Source of the DNA: HRBIN24 sp035574155
GTDB lineage: Bacteria; Chloroflexota; Dehalococcoidia; SM23-28-2; HRBIN24
Assembly: GCA_035574155.1 (NCBI GenBank)
Contig: DATLZD010000049.1
Span: 1-19,412, forward strand
Direction: 5' to 3'
DNA: 19,412 bases
Shown: positions 13,146 through 19,412 of the stretch, piece after piece
Numbering within the stretch: the stretch's first letter is position 1
Layout: every line of letters starts with the position of its first letter
Program-made: the position numbers and the translations under genes
Notes under the pieces: generated by a model
Seen by the model: only the letters and a program-made list of their open reading frames with translations
What the model was told of the DNA's origin: nothing
Database searches by the model: none

Positions 13146-14385
13146 CCAGTCGCCGCCATAGTAGGAGGACGCCCCCCACCCCCAGGGCGGCGGCCCCGCC
13201 GACCACCGCCCACGGCAGAGGGCCAGCTCCTCCGTGGCCGCGGGGCAGGGGGATGGCCGAGGGCGGCAAGGGCGTTGGGATGCCCTGGCTCTCTCGGTCC
13301 GGACGCGGCACCGGTTGCAGACCCAGGCTCTCGCGCCACCTGTCCTCCAGGTCGTAGAGGCCCAGTCCATAGACGGACCGGAGGGCGCCATCGACCGTAG
13401 CCCCCTTCTTGAAGGTGGCGAAGAGCTGGGCGAACCGCTCCTCGCCATAGGTCTCGATGAGGTAGGAGACTAGCGCCCACGACTGGCCGTAGAACAGGTT
13501 GACCTTGGCGGGGTCACCGGGGTAGGACCCAATGGACGACAGGGGCAGGAGGGCATCGCGGCGGACCGCCTCCTGGAATGCGAGGCGGAAGCCGCCTGGG
13601 CTCTCCTGGGCGTAGACGGCCGTCCCCTCGTCCAGCCAGGCGGGCAGGCCGCTGAAGGGGCCCTCGCCGGCCACCGCTGTGACGATGTGGGCCAGCTCGT
13701 GGCGCAGGGTGTCCAGGGCACCGTTGCCGGCCATGAGCACCGTGTCGTCAGAGACCTTCTCGCCGGCGGTGATGACTGCCCGGTCGAAGGCCTCGCTGCG
13801 GGGCACCAGGGCCGGGGCCATGTCCTCTGGGTCGGCGTAGACGTAGACCTTGACGGGGAAGTCCACCTCGACCCGCAGAAGGGCCTCCATGCGGGCCAGG
13901 GCATCGGCGGCGGCCCGCAGCAGCCGTCGTGCCTGGTCCTCGCTGCCCGAATACCAATAGAGGGTCACACCCCCCTCCTGGAGGGCGCGGAAGGGAAAGC
14001 GGGGGTCTGTGTAGGTGGCCGTCTGGGTGGCCGTGGAGAAGGAGCCTCCGGAGGCGTCCCGCAGCTCCCACCGGTACTCGACCACCGTGCCAGGGGCCAG
14101 GTAGGTCCTGGGCCAGCCCAGCTCGAAGGTCGCGTCCACCTGCGTCCCCGGCTCTACGTCCACCCCCGCTGCTGCCTGCACCCCCCTAGGCAGGAGGCGG
14201 TAGTGCAGCAGGACGCGCTCTATGGGGATGTCGCTGCTGGCCGTGAGGCGGAAGCGCAGGCCGCGGGGGAAGGCGTTCTCCACTGTCTGGCTTCCCACCT
14301 GAACGGCAGGCTGGCCCACGGCGACGGATGCCGCCGACGCCAGGGCCAGGAGCGATGCTGCCAGGGCCAGGAGGGCCCCCTTCAC
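13135..14385 (-). CDS. Membrane-anchored peptidase, MA-like gluzincin
   Basis: The start is GTG 14385, which overlaps the prfB stop (GTGA), followed by a signal peptide of about 25 residues. The mature protein has a beta-rich N-terminal part (about 25-130) and a zinc peptidase domain with HELAH at 229-233 and a downstream LPAWLDEGTAVYAQ supplying the third ligand E253. A Pro-rich linker (PTPLPPSAIPLP) leads to a C-terminal helix (PWAVVGGAAALGVGGVLLLW) and basic tail, so the catalytic domain should face outside. The gene is coupled to prfB. The substrate is unknown. It fits the 'peptidase MA-like' families common in Chloroflexota. Confidence 0.87.
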   Translation of the reverse strand: MKGALLALAASLLALASAASVAVGQPAVQVGSQTVENAFPRGLRFRLTASSDIPIERVLLHYRLLPRGVQAAAGVDVEPGTQVDATFELGWPRTYLAPGTVVEYRWELRDASGGSFSTATQTATYTDPRFPFRALQEGGVTLYWYSGSEDQARRLLRAAADALARMEALLRVEVDFPVKVYVYADPEDMAPALVPRSEAFDRAVITAGEKVSDDTVLMAGNGALDTLRHELAHIVTAVAGEGPFSGLPAWLDEGTAVYAQESPGGFRLAFQEAVRRDALLPLSSIGSYPGDPAKVNLFYGQSWALVSYLIETYGEERFAQLFATFKKGATVDGALRSVYGLGLYDLEDRWRESLGLQPVPRPDRESQGIPTPLPPSAIPLPRGHGGAGPLPWAVVGGAAALGVGGVLLLWRRLVRG

Positions 14386-15489
14386 CCCGTCCCCCTGCCC
14401 AGCTGCTGTTTCAGAAAGGCCCTCAAGAAGCCGTCCAGGTCGCCGTCCAGAACCCCCTCGGCATCGGACGTCTCGTAGCCGGTCCGGTGGTCCTTGACCA
14501 GCTTGTAGGGGTGGAGGACATAGGAGCGGACCTGGTGGCCCCATTCGGCGGGCACGTGTTCCCCCTTCAGCCGCGCCTGCTCTTCCTGCCTCTTCTCCAG
14601 CTCCAGCTCCAGCAGCCGCGCCTTGAGGACCTTCAGGGCGAACTCCTTGTTGCGGGCCAGGGAGCGTTCGTTCTGACAGGAGACGGTGATGCCCGTGGGC
14701 AGATGGACGATGCGCACGGCGGTGGCGTTCTTCTGCACGTGTTGGCCGCCATGGCCGCTGGCGCGAAAGGTGTCGATGCGCAGGTCTTCGGGACGGATCT
14801 CCACCTCGCTGGGGGCCTCCACTTCGGGCAGGACCTCCACCAGGGCGAAGGACGTGTGGCGCGCATGGGCGGCGTCGAAGGGCGACAGCCGCACCAGGCG
14901 GTGGACGCCCTTCTCGGCCTTGAGCCAGCCGTAGGCGTAGGGCCCAGAGACCTCCACCGTGGCGCTCTTGATGCCGGCCTCCTCGCCGGGGGAGATGTCC
15001 AACACGTGGGCCTCATATCCGCGGCGCTCGGCCCAGCGCAGGTACATGCGCAGGAGCATCTGGGCCCAGTCCTGGGAATCGGTGCCGCCGGCGCCGGCAT
15101 GGATGGCAAGGATGGCGTCGCGACGGTCGTAGGGGCCCGCTAGGGCCAGCGACAGCTCCAGCTCGTCCAGGCGGCGGGCCAGGGCCTCCAGCTCCCCTTC
15201 CACCTCCTCCAGCAGGCGGGAGTCGCCGTCGGCCTGGGCCAGGGCCAGCAGCTCCGTCAGGTCGCGGAGCTGGGATTCCAGGCCGCGCCACGTCTCCACC
15301 TGGCCGCGCAGGTCGGCCAAACGGCGCATGAGGCGCTGGGCCTCTTGGGGGTCGTCCCAGAAGTGGGGGTCCGCGGCCCGTGCCTCCAGCTCTCGGGCCT
15401 CACGCTCCAGTCGGGCGATGTCAAAGACGGTCCAGGGCTTCGTCCAGCTTCTCGCGCAGCTCGCGGGCCAACTGCCCTGCCTCGGCCAT
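14382..15489 (-). CDS. prfB: Peptide chain release factor 2 (programmed +1 frameshift)
   Basis: RF2 terminates translation at UGA and UAA. The zero frame starts at ATG 15489 (SD GGAGGT at 15498-15503) and stops after 22 codons at a TGA in CTT-TGA-C. A +1 shift there joins residue 22 to the long frame, giving a 368-residue protein of normal RF2 length. In the joined numbering the stop-reading motif SPF is at about 202-204 and the catalytic GGQ at about 247-249, close to E. coli positions. The autoregulation logic is conserved: low RF2 favours shifting. The gene precedes the peptidase by a GTGA overlap and follows endonuclease V by 40 nt, with its own -10. Confidence 0.95.
15420..15426 (-). promoter_or_regulatory. 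Programmed +1 frameshift site of prfB
   Basis: On the minus strand the sequence is CTT TGA C, the canonical RF2 shift site, with TGA the in-frame stop of codon 23 and the shifted frame continuing from GAC. The AGGGGG-like internal Shine-Dalgarno usually found three nt upstream of the CTT is not visible; the preceding codons read CTG GAC CGT. Confidence 0.93.
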
Positions 15490-15509
15490 GTCCCATTACC
15501 TCCCAGTCC

Positions 15510-15518
15510 ATTTTAGCA
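15510..15518 (-). promoter_or_regulatory. Extended -10 promoter of prfB
   Basis: The minus strand reads TGC TAAAAT (15510-15518), an extended -10 with five of six matches. No clear -35 precedes it. The predicted start near 15503 falls at the Shine-Dalgarno, giving a leader of about 14 nt. Confidence 0.5.
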
Positions 15519-15529
15519 GGGGCCAGACG

Positions 15530-16255
15530 TCAGAGCAGGCGGGGCTGTGGGGAAGCGGGAGGGGGGAGACGGCCCTTGGAGAGCAGGTCGGCCAAGCGAG
15601 TGGGCTCGGGCAGGCGCTGGCCACGGCAAAGGGACAGCGTCCACCGCGCCGCCTCCTCCAGGCCGATGAGGTGGCCGGGCGATACGTATATGGGCTGGGT
15701 GCCGGCCCTGGTCCGTACCACCAGGCCCACCACCTCCCCCTCGTGCCACAGCTCCGTCCAGGCCCCAGCCTGGTCCGGCACCGGGCCGTGGTCCCCCACC
15801 AGGCGGGACTTGGCACAACCGATGGTGGGCACCTCCAGCAGCAGCCCCAGGTGGCAGGCGATGCCGAAGCGGCGGGGGTGCGAAAGGCCGTGTCCGTCCA
15901 CCAGCACCAGGTCAGCGGCGGGCTCCAGGCGGGCGAAGGCACGGGCCAGGGCCGGAGCCTCGCGGAAGGCCAGGAGCCCCGGGATGTAGGGGAAGGTGAC
16001 GGGGGCCTCCTCCACCACCTGGGCCACAGGCTCCAGCTCGGGGTAGGACAGGAGGACCACGGCGGCGCGGGCGGTGCCTCCCACACGGCTGCTGCCCACG
16101 AAGGCCAGGTCGGCGCCGGCCACGTGTCGGACCTGCGACGGCCTGCCCGAGACGATGACCCGGCGGGCCAGCTCACGCTGGAGGCGCATGGCCTCCTCGG
16201 GGGCCAGGTCCCAGGGGTGCAGCTCCTGCACGCGCACGCCTGTGTCCCTCAGCAC
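15530..16255 (-). CDS. nfi: Endonuclease V (deoxyinosine 3' endonuclease)
   Basis: Endonuclease V cleaves near deoxyinosine formed by adenine deamination, a lesion more frequent at high temperature. The three catalytic acids are visible: D49 in GADLAF, E99 in PYIPGLLAFRE, and D120 in VDGHGLSHPRRFG. The core block CHLGLLLEVPTIGCAKSRL is also typical. Annotated from GTG 16255, which overlaps the DUF763 stop by 7 nt. A GTG at 16237 has a better-placed Shine-Dalgarno (GAGGG) and would leave an 11-nt gap, so it may be the true start. The gene lies in a run with DUF763 and upstream of prfB. Confidence 0.93.
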   Translation of the reverse strand: MLRDTGVRVQELHPWDLAPEEAMRLQRELARRVIVSGRPSQVRHVAGADLAFVGSSRVGGTARAAVVLLSYPELEPVAQVVEEAPVTFPYIPGLLAFREAPALARAFARLEPAADLVLVDGHGLSHPRRFGIACHLGLLLEVPTIGCAKSRLVGDHGPVPDQAGAWTELWHEGEVVGLVVRTRAGTQPIYVSPGHLIGLEEAARWTLSLCRGQRLPEPTRLADLLSKGRLPPPASPQPRLL

Positions 16256-17331
16256 TCCTGGGGTAGGGCGAGGGAGAGGCGACGCAGGGCGTCCAGCTTC
16301 TCTCGCTGGCCCAGCCGCGCCCTCTCCACCGCCCGCTTCAGGGCCTCCACCGTGCGGTCATAGGTCTCCCGGTCCACCGGGTAGGGGTGGCCGTCCTTGC
16401 CCCCGTGGGCGTAGGAGTAGCGGGCCGGGTCGCGGTAAGAGGCCGGCGCCCCGTAGACCACCTCGCTCACCAGGGCCAGGGCCCGCACCGTCTTGGCCCC
16501 TACCCCTTCCGTTCCCAACAGCTCCTCGAAGTCGCGGGGCTGGCGCTGATAGGCCCGCAGCAGGCCCGCCTCCAGCCTTCGGGGGTCGAAGTCGGCCGGC
16601 TCCAGGTGATGGCGGCGGGGCAGCTCCAGGGCCCGCAGGCGCTCCAGGTCGCGGGCGATGCGCTGGGGACCCTCGCGGGCCAGCCGCGCGCTCAGGTCGC
16701 GGGCCGGGGCGGCCTCTCGGGCCACCATGTTCAGGGCCGTTCCCACGGCCTCCGAGACCACCCCCTTGTGGGGCTCGCAGACAAAGTCCTCCACCTGGTC
16801 CCCCAGCCAGTGATAGCGGCGGGCGTAGCCGGTGGACTCGTTCATCCCTTGCTGGACCACCGCCCAGTGGCCGTCAGCGGTGAAGAAGATGGTGTGGTGG
16901 TAGACCTGGTAGCCGTCCTGTAGGGCGGCCGAGTCCACCTTGGCGCTCATGCGCGAGGCGTAGACCAGACGCTCGGGGGCGAAGGAGAACCGCTCGGCCA
17001 GGGCCTCGATCTCGGACGGGGTCCGACGGGAGGCCCGCCCCTTACCCCCGGCGATGAAGAGCCCGGCATCGGCCTCGGCTCCCCGCAGCCCCTCCTTCAG
17101 GGCGGCGCAGACGACGGTGGTCAGGCCCGAGGAGTGCCAGTCGAAGCCCAGCAGGCAGCCCAGGGCCTGGAACCAGAAGGGGTCCGAGAGGCGACGGAGC
17201 ACCTCGTGGGGCCCGAACTCCTCGGCCAGCGTCAGCAGCAGGTAGCGGGACAGATGGGCCATGCGCTGGAACAGCCAGGCCGGTGCTGTCCCCCCGTGCA
17301 GGGGTAGTTGGGCAATGCCTGTCCTGGGCAC
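16249..17331 (-). CDS. DUF763 family protein with a helix-hairpin-helix-like segment
   Basis: This 360-residue protein has the DUF763 N-terminus (MPRTGIAQLPLHGGTAPAWL) and blocks such as DWHSSGLTTVV, SAKVDSAALQDGYQVYHHTIF and HWAVVQQGMN. Residues about 269-290 read FEELLGTEGVGAKTVRALAL, which looks like a helix-hairpin-helix DNA-binding motif. The family is found mainly in archaea and thermophilic bacteria and has no settled function. The GTG start follows GGAGG at 17341-17345. It runs straight into the endonuclease V gene, which points to nucleic-acid repair or processing. That role is inference. Confidence 0.88.
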   Translation of the reverse strand: MPRTGIAQLPLHGGTAPAWLFQRMAHLSRYLLLTLAEEFGPHEVLRRLSDPFWFQALGCLLGFDWHSSGLTTVVCAALKEGLRGAEADAGLFIAGGKGRASRRTPSEIEALAERFSFAPERLVYASRMSAKVDSAALQDGYQVYHHTIFFTADGHWAVVQQGMNESTGYARRYHWLGDQVEDFVCEPHKGVVSEAVGTALNMVAREAAPARDLSARLAREGPQRIARDLERLRALELPRRHHLEPADFDPRRLEAGLLRAYQRQPRDFEELLGTEGVGAKTVRALALVSEVVYGAPASYRDPARYSYAHGGKDGHPYPVDRETYDRTVEALKRAVERARLGQREKLDALRRLSLALPQEC

Positions 17332-17351
17332 GGGCGTGGGCCTCCGCCCCC

Positions 17352-17357
17352 ATTGTA
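17352..17357 (-). promoter_or_regulatory. Candidate -10 of the DUF763/nfi pair
   Basis: TACAAT on the minus strand matches five of six consensus bases and lies 20 nt before the GTG start, with the Shine-Dalgarno about 6 nt downstream of it. No good -35 is visible. Confidence 0.45.
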
Positions 17358-17396
17358 GCCGCTCCGGCGGGTGGGGCAGCCCGCCTGTGGCCCGCC

Positions 17397-18098
17397 TCAG
17401 CCCTCCAGCCTGGCCACCAGCACTATCTGGAGCCTCATCTCGTCCTCCACCGTCACGAAGCCGGCGATGTTGGGCGGCGAGAGGCCGAAGTCGGAGAGCC
17501 GGAAAGTGGCATGGGCCACCCCCGTCAGGGTGCCGCCGCCGTAACGGGCGCGGACGTCAAAGCTCATGGGCCGCGAGACGCCGCGGATGGTCATGGTGCC
17601 CGAGAGTTGGAGGGCTACCTCCTCCCCCTCCCGGTAGTCGGTGGGGAAACCGTCCACCCGCTCCAGGACGAACTCGGCATAGGGGAAGCGGTCGGCCTGA
17701 AGGGTATTGTTGCGGACGTAGTTGTCGCGTCGGCCCTCGTCGCTGCGGAGGGTGCGCAGGTCCACCCTCAGCAGCGAAGGCGGTGAGGGGGCCAGGCCCT
17801 GACGCGTCAGATAGATGTCGCCGCTGATGGCGTTGGTGCGGCCCACCGCCTCGGAGCTGACGGGCAGGGCGGCCAGCTTCTCGCGGGCGATGTAGCTGGC
17901 CTCCGACTGCTCCGGGACCACCGAGAAGTGGAGCACCTCACCGGCCGGCGCGACGGCAGCGGTGCCTGTGGGCAGGGGCGGCGCCTCCCTCACCAGCTCC
18001 ACCGGGTCGCTGCGGGACAGGAAGAAGGCGATGCCCGCCACGGCCGCGGCCACGGCCAGCACGGCGGCTGCCCCAGCAGCCAGTAGAAGTCGTTTCAC
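17397..18098 (-). CDS. YceI-family protein, membrane anchored
   Basis: From GTG 18098 the 233-residue product has a basic N-terminus and one hydrophobic segment (about residues 3-27), likely an uncleaved anchor. The YceI domain starts near residue 55 with FSVVPEQSEASYIAREKL and includes DLRTLRSDEGRRDNYVRNNTL, TMTIRGVSRPMSFDVRARY and the final strands. YceI proteins form a lipocalin-like barrel that binds isoprenoid or other amphiphilic molecules. GTG 18098 is preferred over the upstream in-frame start because the hydrophobic signal begins there and GGGG lies about 9 nt upstream. It is preceded by a large stem-loop (18135-18172). Confidence 0.88.
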   Translation of the reverse strand: MKRLLLAAGAAAVLAVAAAVAGIAFFLSRSDPVELVREAPPLPTGTAAVAPAGEVLHFSVVPEQSEASYIAREKLAALPVSSEAVGRTNAISGDIYLTRQGLAPSPPSLLRVDLRTLRSDEGRRDNYVRNNTLQADRFPYAEFVLERVDGFPTDYREGEEVALQLSGTMTIRGVSRPMSFDVRARYGGGTLTGVAHATFRLSDFGLSPPNIAGFVTVEDEMRLQIVLVARLEG

Positions 18099-18128
18099 CG
18101 CGGCTACCCCTTTCGTCCCTCTCGGCCC

Positions 18129-18134
18129 ATTATG
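18129..18134 (-). promoter_or_regulatory. Candidate -10 of the YceI gene
   Basis: CATAAT on the minus strand (five of six) lies directly beside the stem-loop at 18135-18172, so any -35 would be inside the stem. The predicted leader is about 24 nt. Confidence 0.4.
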
Positions 18135-18172
18135 GTGCGGGGGCGGGCCAGCCAAAAGGCCCGCCCCCGCAC
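18135..18172 (-). terminator. 15-bp perfect stem-loop between two genes
   Basis: GTGCGGGGGCGGGCC (18135-18149) pairs perfectly with GGCCCGCCCCCGCAC (18158-18172) around an 8-nt loop. It starts about 20 nt after the stop of the secreted repeat protein, a terminator position. A T-run after the stem is missing, so it may act as a transcript-end stabiliser or a T-less terminator. Confidence 0.6.
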
Positions 18173-18191
18173 GGGAAGGGGGACCTACCCA

Positions 18192-18848
18192 TCAGGCCGT
18201 CGTGCCCGTGCCCTGGGTCTGGGGAGTGCCCGAGGGCGTGGGGCAAGGACGCCCCTGGGCATTGACGATGGCGTCGATGTTGTCGTGGATCCTCTGCTTG
18301 AGCTGGTCGGCCTGCTGCTGGGTCAACCGCCCCTGCTGGACCAGCTGGGACAGTTGCTGGTCGACCTGGGAGAGGAGCCGGGACTTGAAGTCGTCGGTGC
18401 TGATGCCGTGCTCCTGGGCCACCTGGGCCAGGCTCTTCCCCTGACGCAGCTGCGCTGTCAGGTCATCGGTGCTCATGCCCAGCACCTGGGCGGCCGACTG
18501 GAGCACCACGCCGTGGCCGGCCTTCACCGCCCACCGTCCCCCGTGGCGTCCCCAGGGGAAGCCGGGCTCCGTCTGGGCGATGCGGTCCCGCAGCCGCTGG
18601 GCCTGGTCCTGGGTGAGCCTCCCCTCCTGCACCGCCTGGTCTATGGTCTCGTTGGCGGCATCGCGCATGGCCTGCACCAGCTGGTCGCGGCCGATGCCCA
18701 GCTTCTGGGCCAGCCGGTCCAGGAAGGTGCCGGCGAAGCTGAAGCCGCCGCTGCCGCTGCCGTCCTGGGCCGAGGCCACCGCCATCGCGCCCAGGGAGCC
18801 GAAGAGCACAGCCGCGGCCAGGGCAACCCCGAGCAACCACCGCTTCAT
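18192..18848 (-). CDS. Secreted helical-repeat protein (DUF2680-like)
   Basis: The 218-residue product has a clear signal peptide (MKRWLLGVALAAAVLFG, cleavage near ASAQ, residues 25-28) and two copies of a helical unit. The first (about 43-92) contains LAQKLGIGRDQLVQAMRDAA and GRLTQDQAQRLRDRI. The second (about 120-192) contains VLGMSTDDLTAQL and GRLTQQQADQLKQRI. The shared GRLTQxQA core shows an internal duplication. Such proteins are common and uncharacterised in Gram-positive bacteria and Chloroflexota. The Thr/Pro/Gly-rich tail ends the protein. A strong GGAGGTGA lies 4 nt before ATG 18848. A repeated operator lies upstream at 18900-18937. Confidence 0.85.
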   Translation of the reverse strand: MKRWLLGVALAAAVLFGSLGAMAVASAQDGSGSGGFSFAGTFLDRLAQKLGIGRDQLVQAMRDAANETIDQAVQEGRLTQDQAQRLRDRIAQTEPGFPWGRHGGRWAVKAGHGVVLQSAAQVLGMSTDDLTAQLRQGKSLAQVAQEHGISTDDFKSRLLSQVDQQLSQLVQQGRLTQQQADQLKQRIHDNIDAIVNAQGRPCPTPSGTPQTQGTGTTA

Positions 18849-18899
18849 GACGTCACCTCCTTTCCGGTCGGTCTCTGAGGCCCAGGGTAAGGTGACGCC

Positions 18900-18937
18900 A
18901 TTAAAGCGCCATTAAGCGGGCGCTAGACTTCTTTAAT
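18900..18937 (-). promoter_or_regulatory. OmpR/PhoB-type direct-repeat operator
   Basis: On the minus strand CTTAAT (18911-18916) and TTTAAT (18900-18905) form a direct repeat of 11-bp period with GGCGC between, the geometry bound by OmpR/PhoB-class winged-helix dimers and similar to a PmrA box. A third TTTAAT lies inverted at 18932-18937. The repeat is about 52 nt upstream of ATG 18848, where it could replace a -35. Confidence 0.55.
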
Positions 18938-18952
18938 GGACGCGGCGATGGC

Positions 18953-19412
18953 CTAGCGCAGGCGGTAGCCCATCTGCACCAGGTAGGGCATCACCTCTTC
19001 CGAGTCGGCGAAGACCCCGGCCGGGGTGTCCACCAGCCACACGTGCAGCATCTCCCCGGTCACCACGTGCACCGAACCGCTCGGGCAGCGGCCCTGCTGG
19101 TCCGTGAGGCCCATCACCATCCAGGTGCTGGGGTTGATGCAGAGGTTGTCGTGGATGTGCCAGCCGGTGAGAGGGCCACCGAAGTCGGGGGCGGACTGGT
19201 CGGGCCGGGCCATGAACATCACCCCCACCAGCTTGAGGTTGCTGTCAGGGCCCCGTGCATAGACCAGGGACTCGATGCGGTCCGTGTCCAGGACGCGGTC
19301 GTCCAGGTAGTAGCGGGGGTTGACATAATGATAGAGGAAGTTGCGGGTGGTCATGCGGTAGCCCTCGGCCTCAGCGGCCTTTACGTCCTGGTAGCGGCGG
19401 GCCGTCTCCTGG
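18953..19412 (-). CDS. Unknown protein, C-terminal part (cut at right edge)
   Basis: The frame is open from the window edge at 19411 to a stop at 18953, about 152 residues. The first ATG inside, at 19354, is not the start, because the residues before it (ARRYQDVKAAEAEGYR) continue a helix seen in related secreted proteins. The rest is beta-rich, with YHYVNPRYYLDDRVLD, ESLVYARGPDSNLKLVGVMF, GWHIHDNLC and EMLHVWLVD segments. The HIH and later His residues could bind metal; that is inference. I do not have a firm family name. The N-terminus and any signal peptide lie outside the window. Confidence 0.75.
   Translation of the reverse strand, partial: QETARRYQDVKAAEAEGYRMTTRNFLYHYVNPRYYLDDRVLDTDRIESLVYARGPDSNLKLVGVMFMARPDQSAPDFGGPLTGWHIHDNLCINPSTWMVMGLTDQQGRCPSGSVHVVTGEMLHVWLVDTPAGVFADSEEVMPYLVQMGYRLR

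Noticed and set aside
14382..15489. prfB as a frameshifted pseudogene
   Set aside because: The break is exactly the CTT-TGA-C recoding site, and the joined product has normal RF2 length with SPF and GGQ in place.
1..19412. CRISPR array, insertion sequence or prophage
   Set aside because: No regular repeat-spacer pattern, terminal inverted repeats, transposase, integrase or phage protein was seen on either strand.

Overview
The window is a dense, GC-rich bacterial chromosome segment. It carries many GTG/TTG starts, 1-4 nt gene overlaps and only short intergenic gaps. The best overall fit is a thermophilic Chloroflexota-like bacterium. This is an inference from gene content: an actinobacterial-type inositol/phosphatidylinositol mannoside gene set without other actinobacterial context, Gram-positive-type LexA boxes, and three families frequent in thermophiles (a two-domain protein disulfide oxidoreductase, DUF763, endonuclease V). 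No phage, transposon or CRISPR structure is visible.

Layout. 1-706 (-): 5' part of a membrane protein with two degenerate J-like domains, cut by the window edge. 707-999: the longest gap, no gene seen. 1000-2079 (-): DUF503 (YlxP-like) and scpB, preceded by a 46-residue zinc-ribbon gene whose promoter holds two perfect GAAC-N4-GTTC boxes (predicted SOS control). 2244-2576 (+): a small conserved-looking unknown. 2573-4010 (-): rluD and lspA, overlapping. 4038-7610 (+): a five-gene run of a cytosolic molybdopterin oxidoreductase, an unknown, threonine aldolase, a lipoprotein and an OmpR-type regulator with a degenerate receiver. It is followed by tRNA-Gly(TCC) at 7648-7721.

7844-13145 (+): a tightly coupled operon of ino1, an LPLAT-type acyltransferase, a PHP phosphoesterase, a PimA-like mannosyltransferase, a CDP-alcohol phosphatidyltransferase and a protein disulfide oxidoreductase. 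The first five fit a pathway that makes inositol phosphate, attaches it to CDP-diacylglycerol, dephosphorylates it, mannosylates it and acylates it. The PHP protein is a candidate for the phosphatase step.

13135-17331 (-): a membrane-anchored gluzincin peptidase, prfB (RF2) with a programmed +1 frameshift at CTT-TGA-C, endonuclease V and DUF763. 17397-19412 (-): an anchored YceI protein, a secreted helical-repeat protein with an OmpR-type direct-repeat operator upstream, and the C-terminal part of an unknown protein running off the right edge.

The most notable observations are the SOS-controlled zinc-ribbon mini-gene, the PHP protein inside a phosphatidylinositol mannoside operon, the DUF763/endonuclease V pair, and a prfB frameshift site without the usual internal Shine-Dalgarno.
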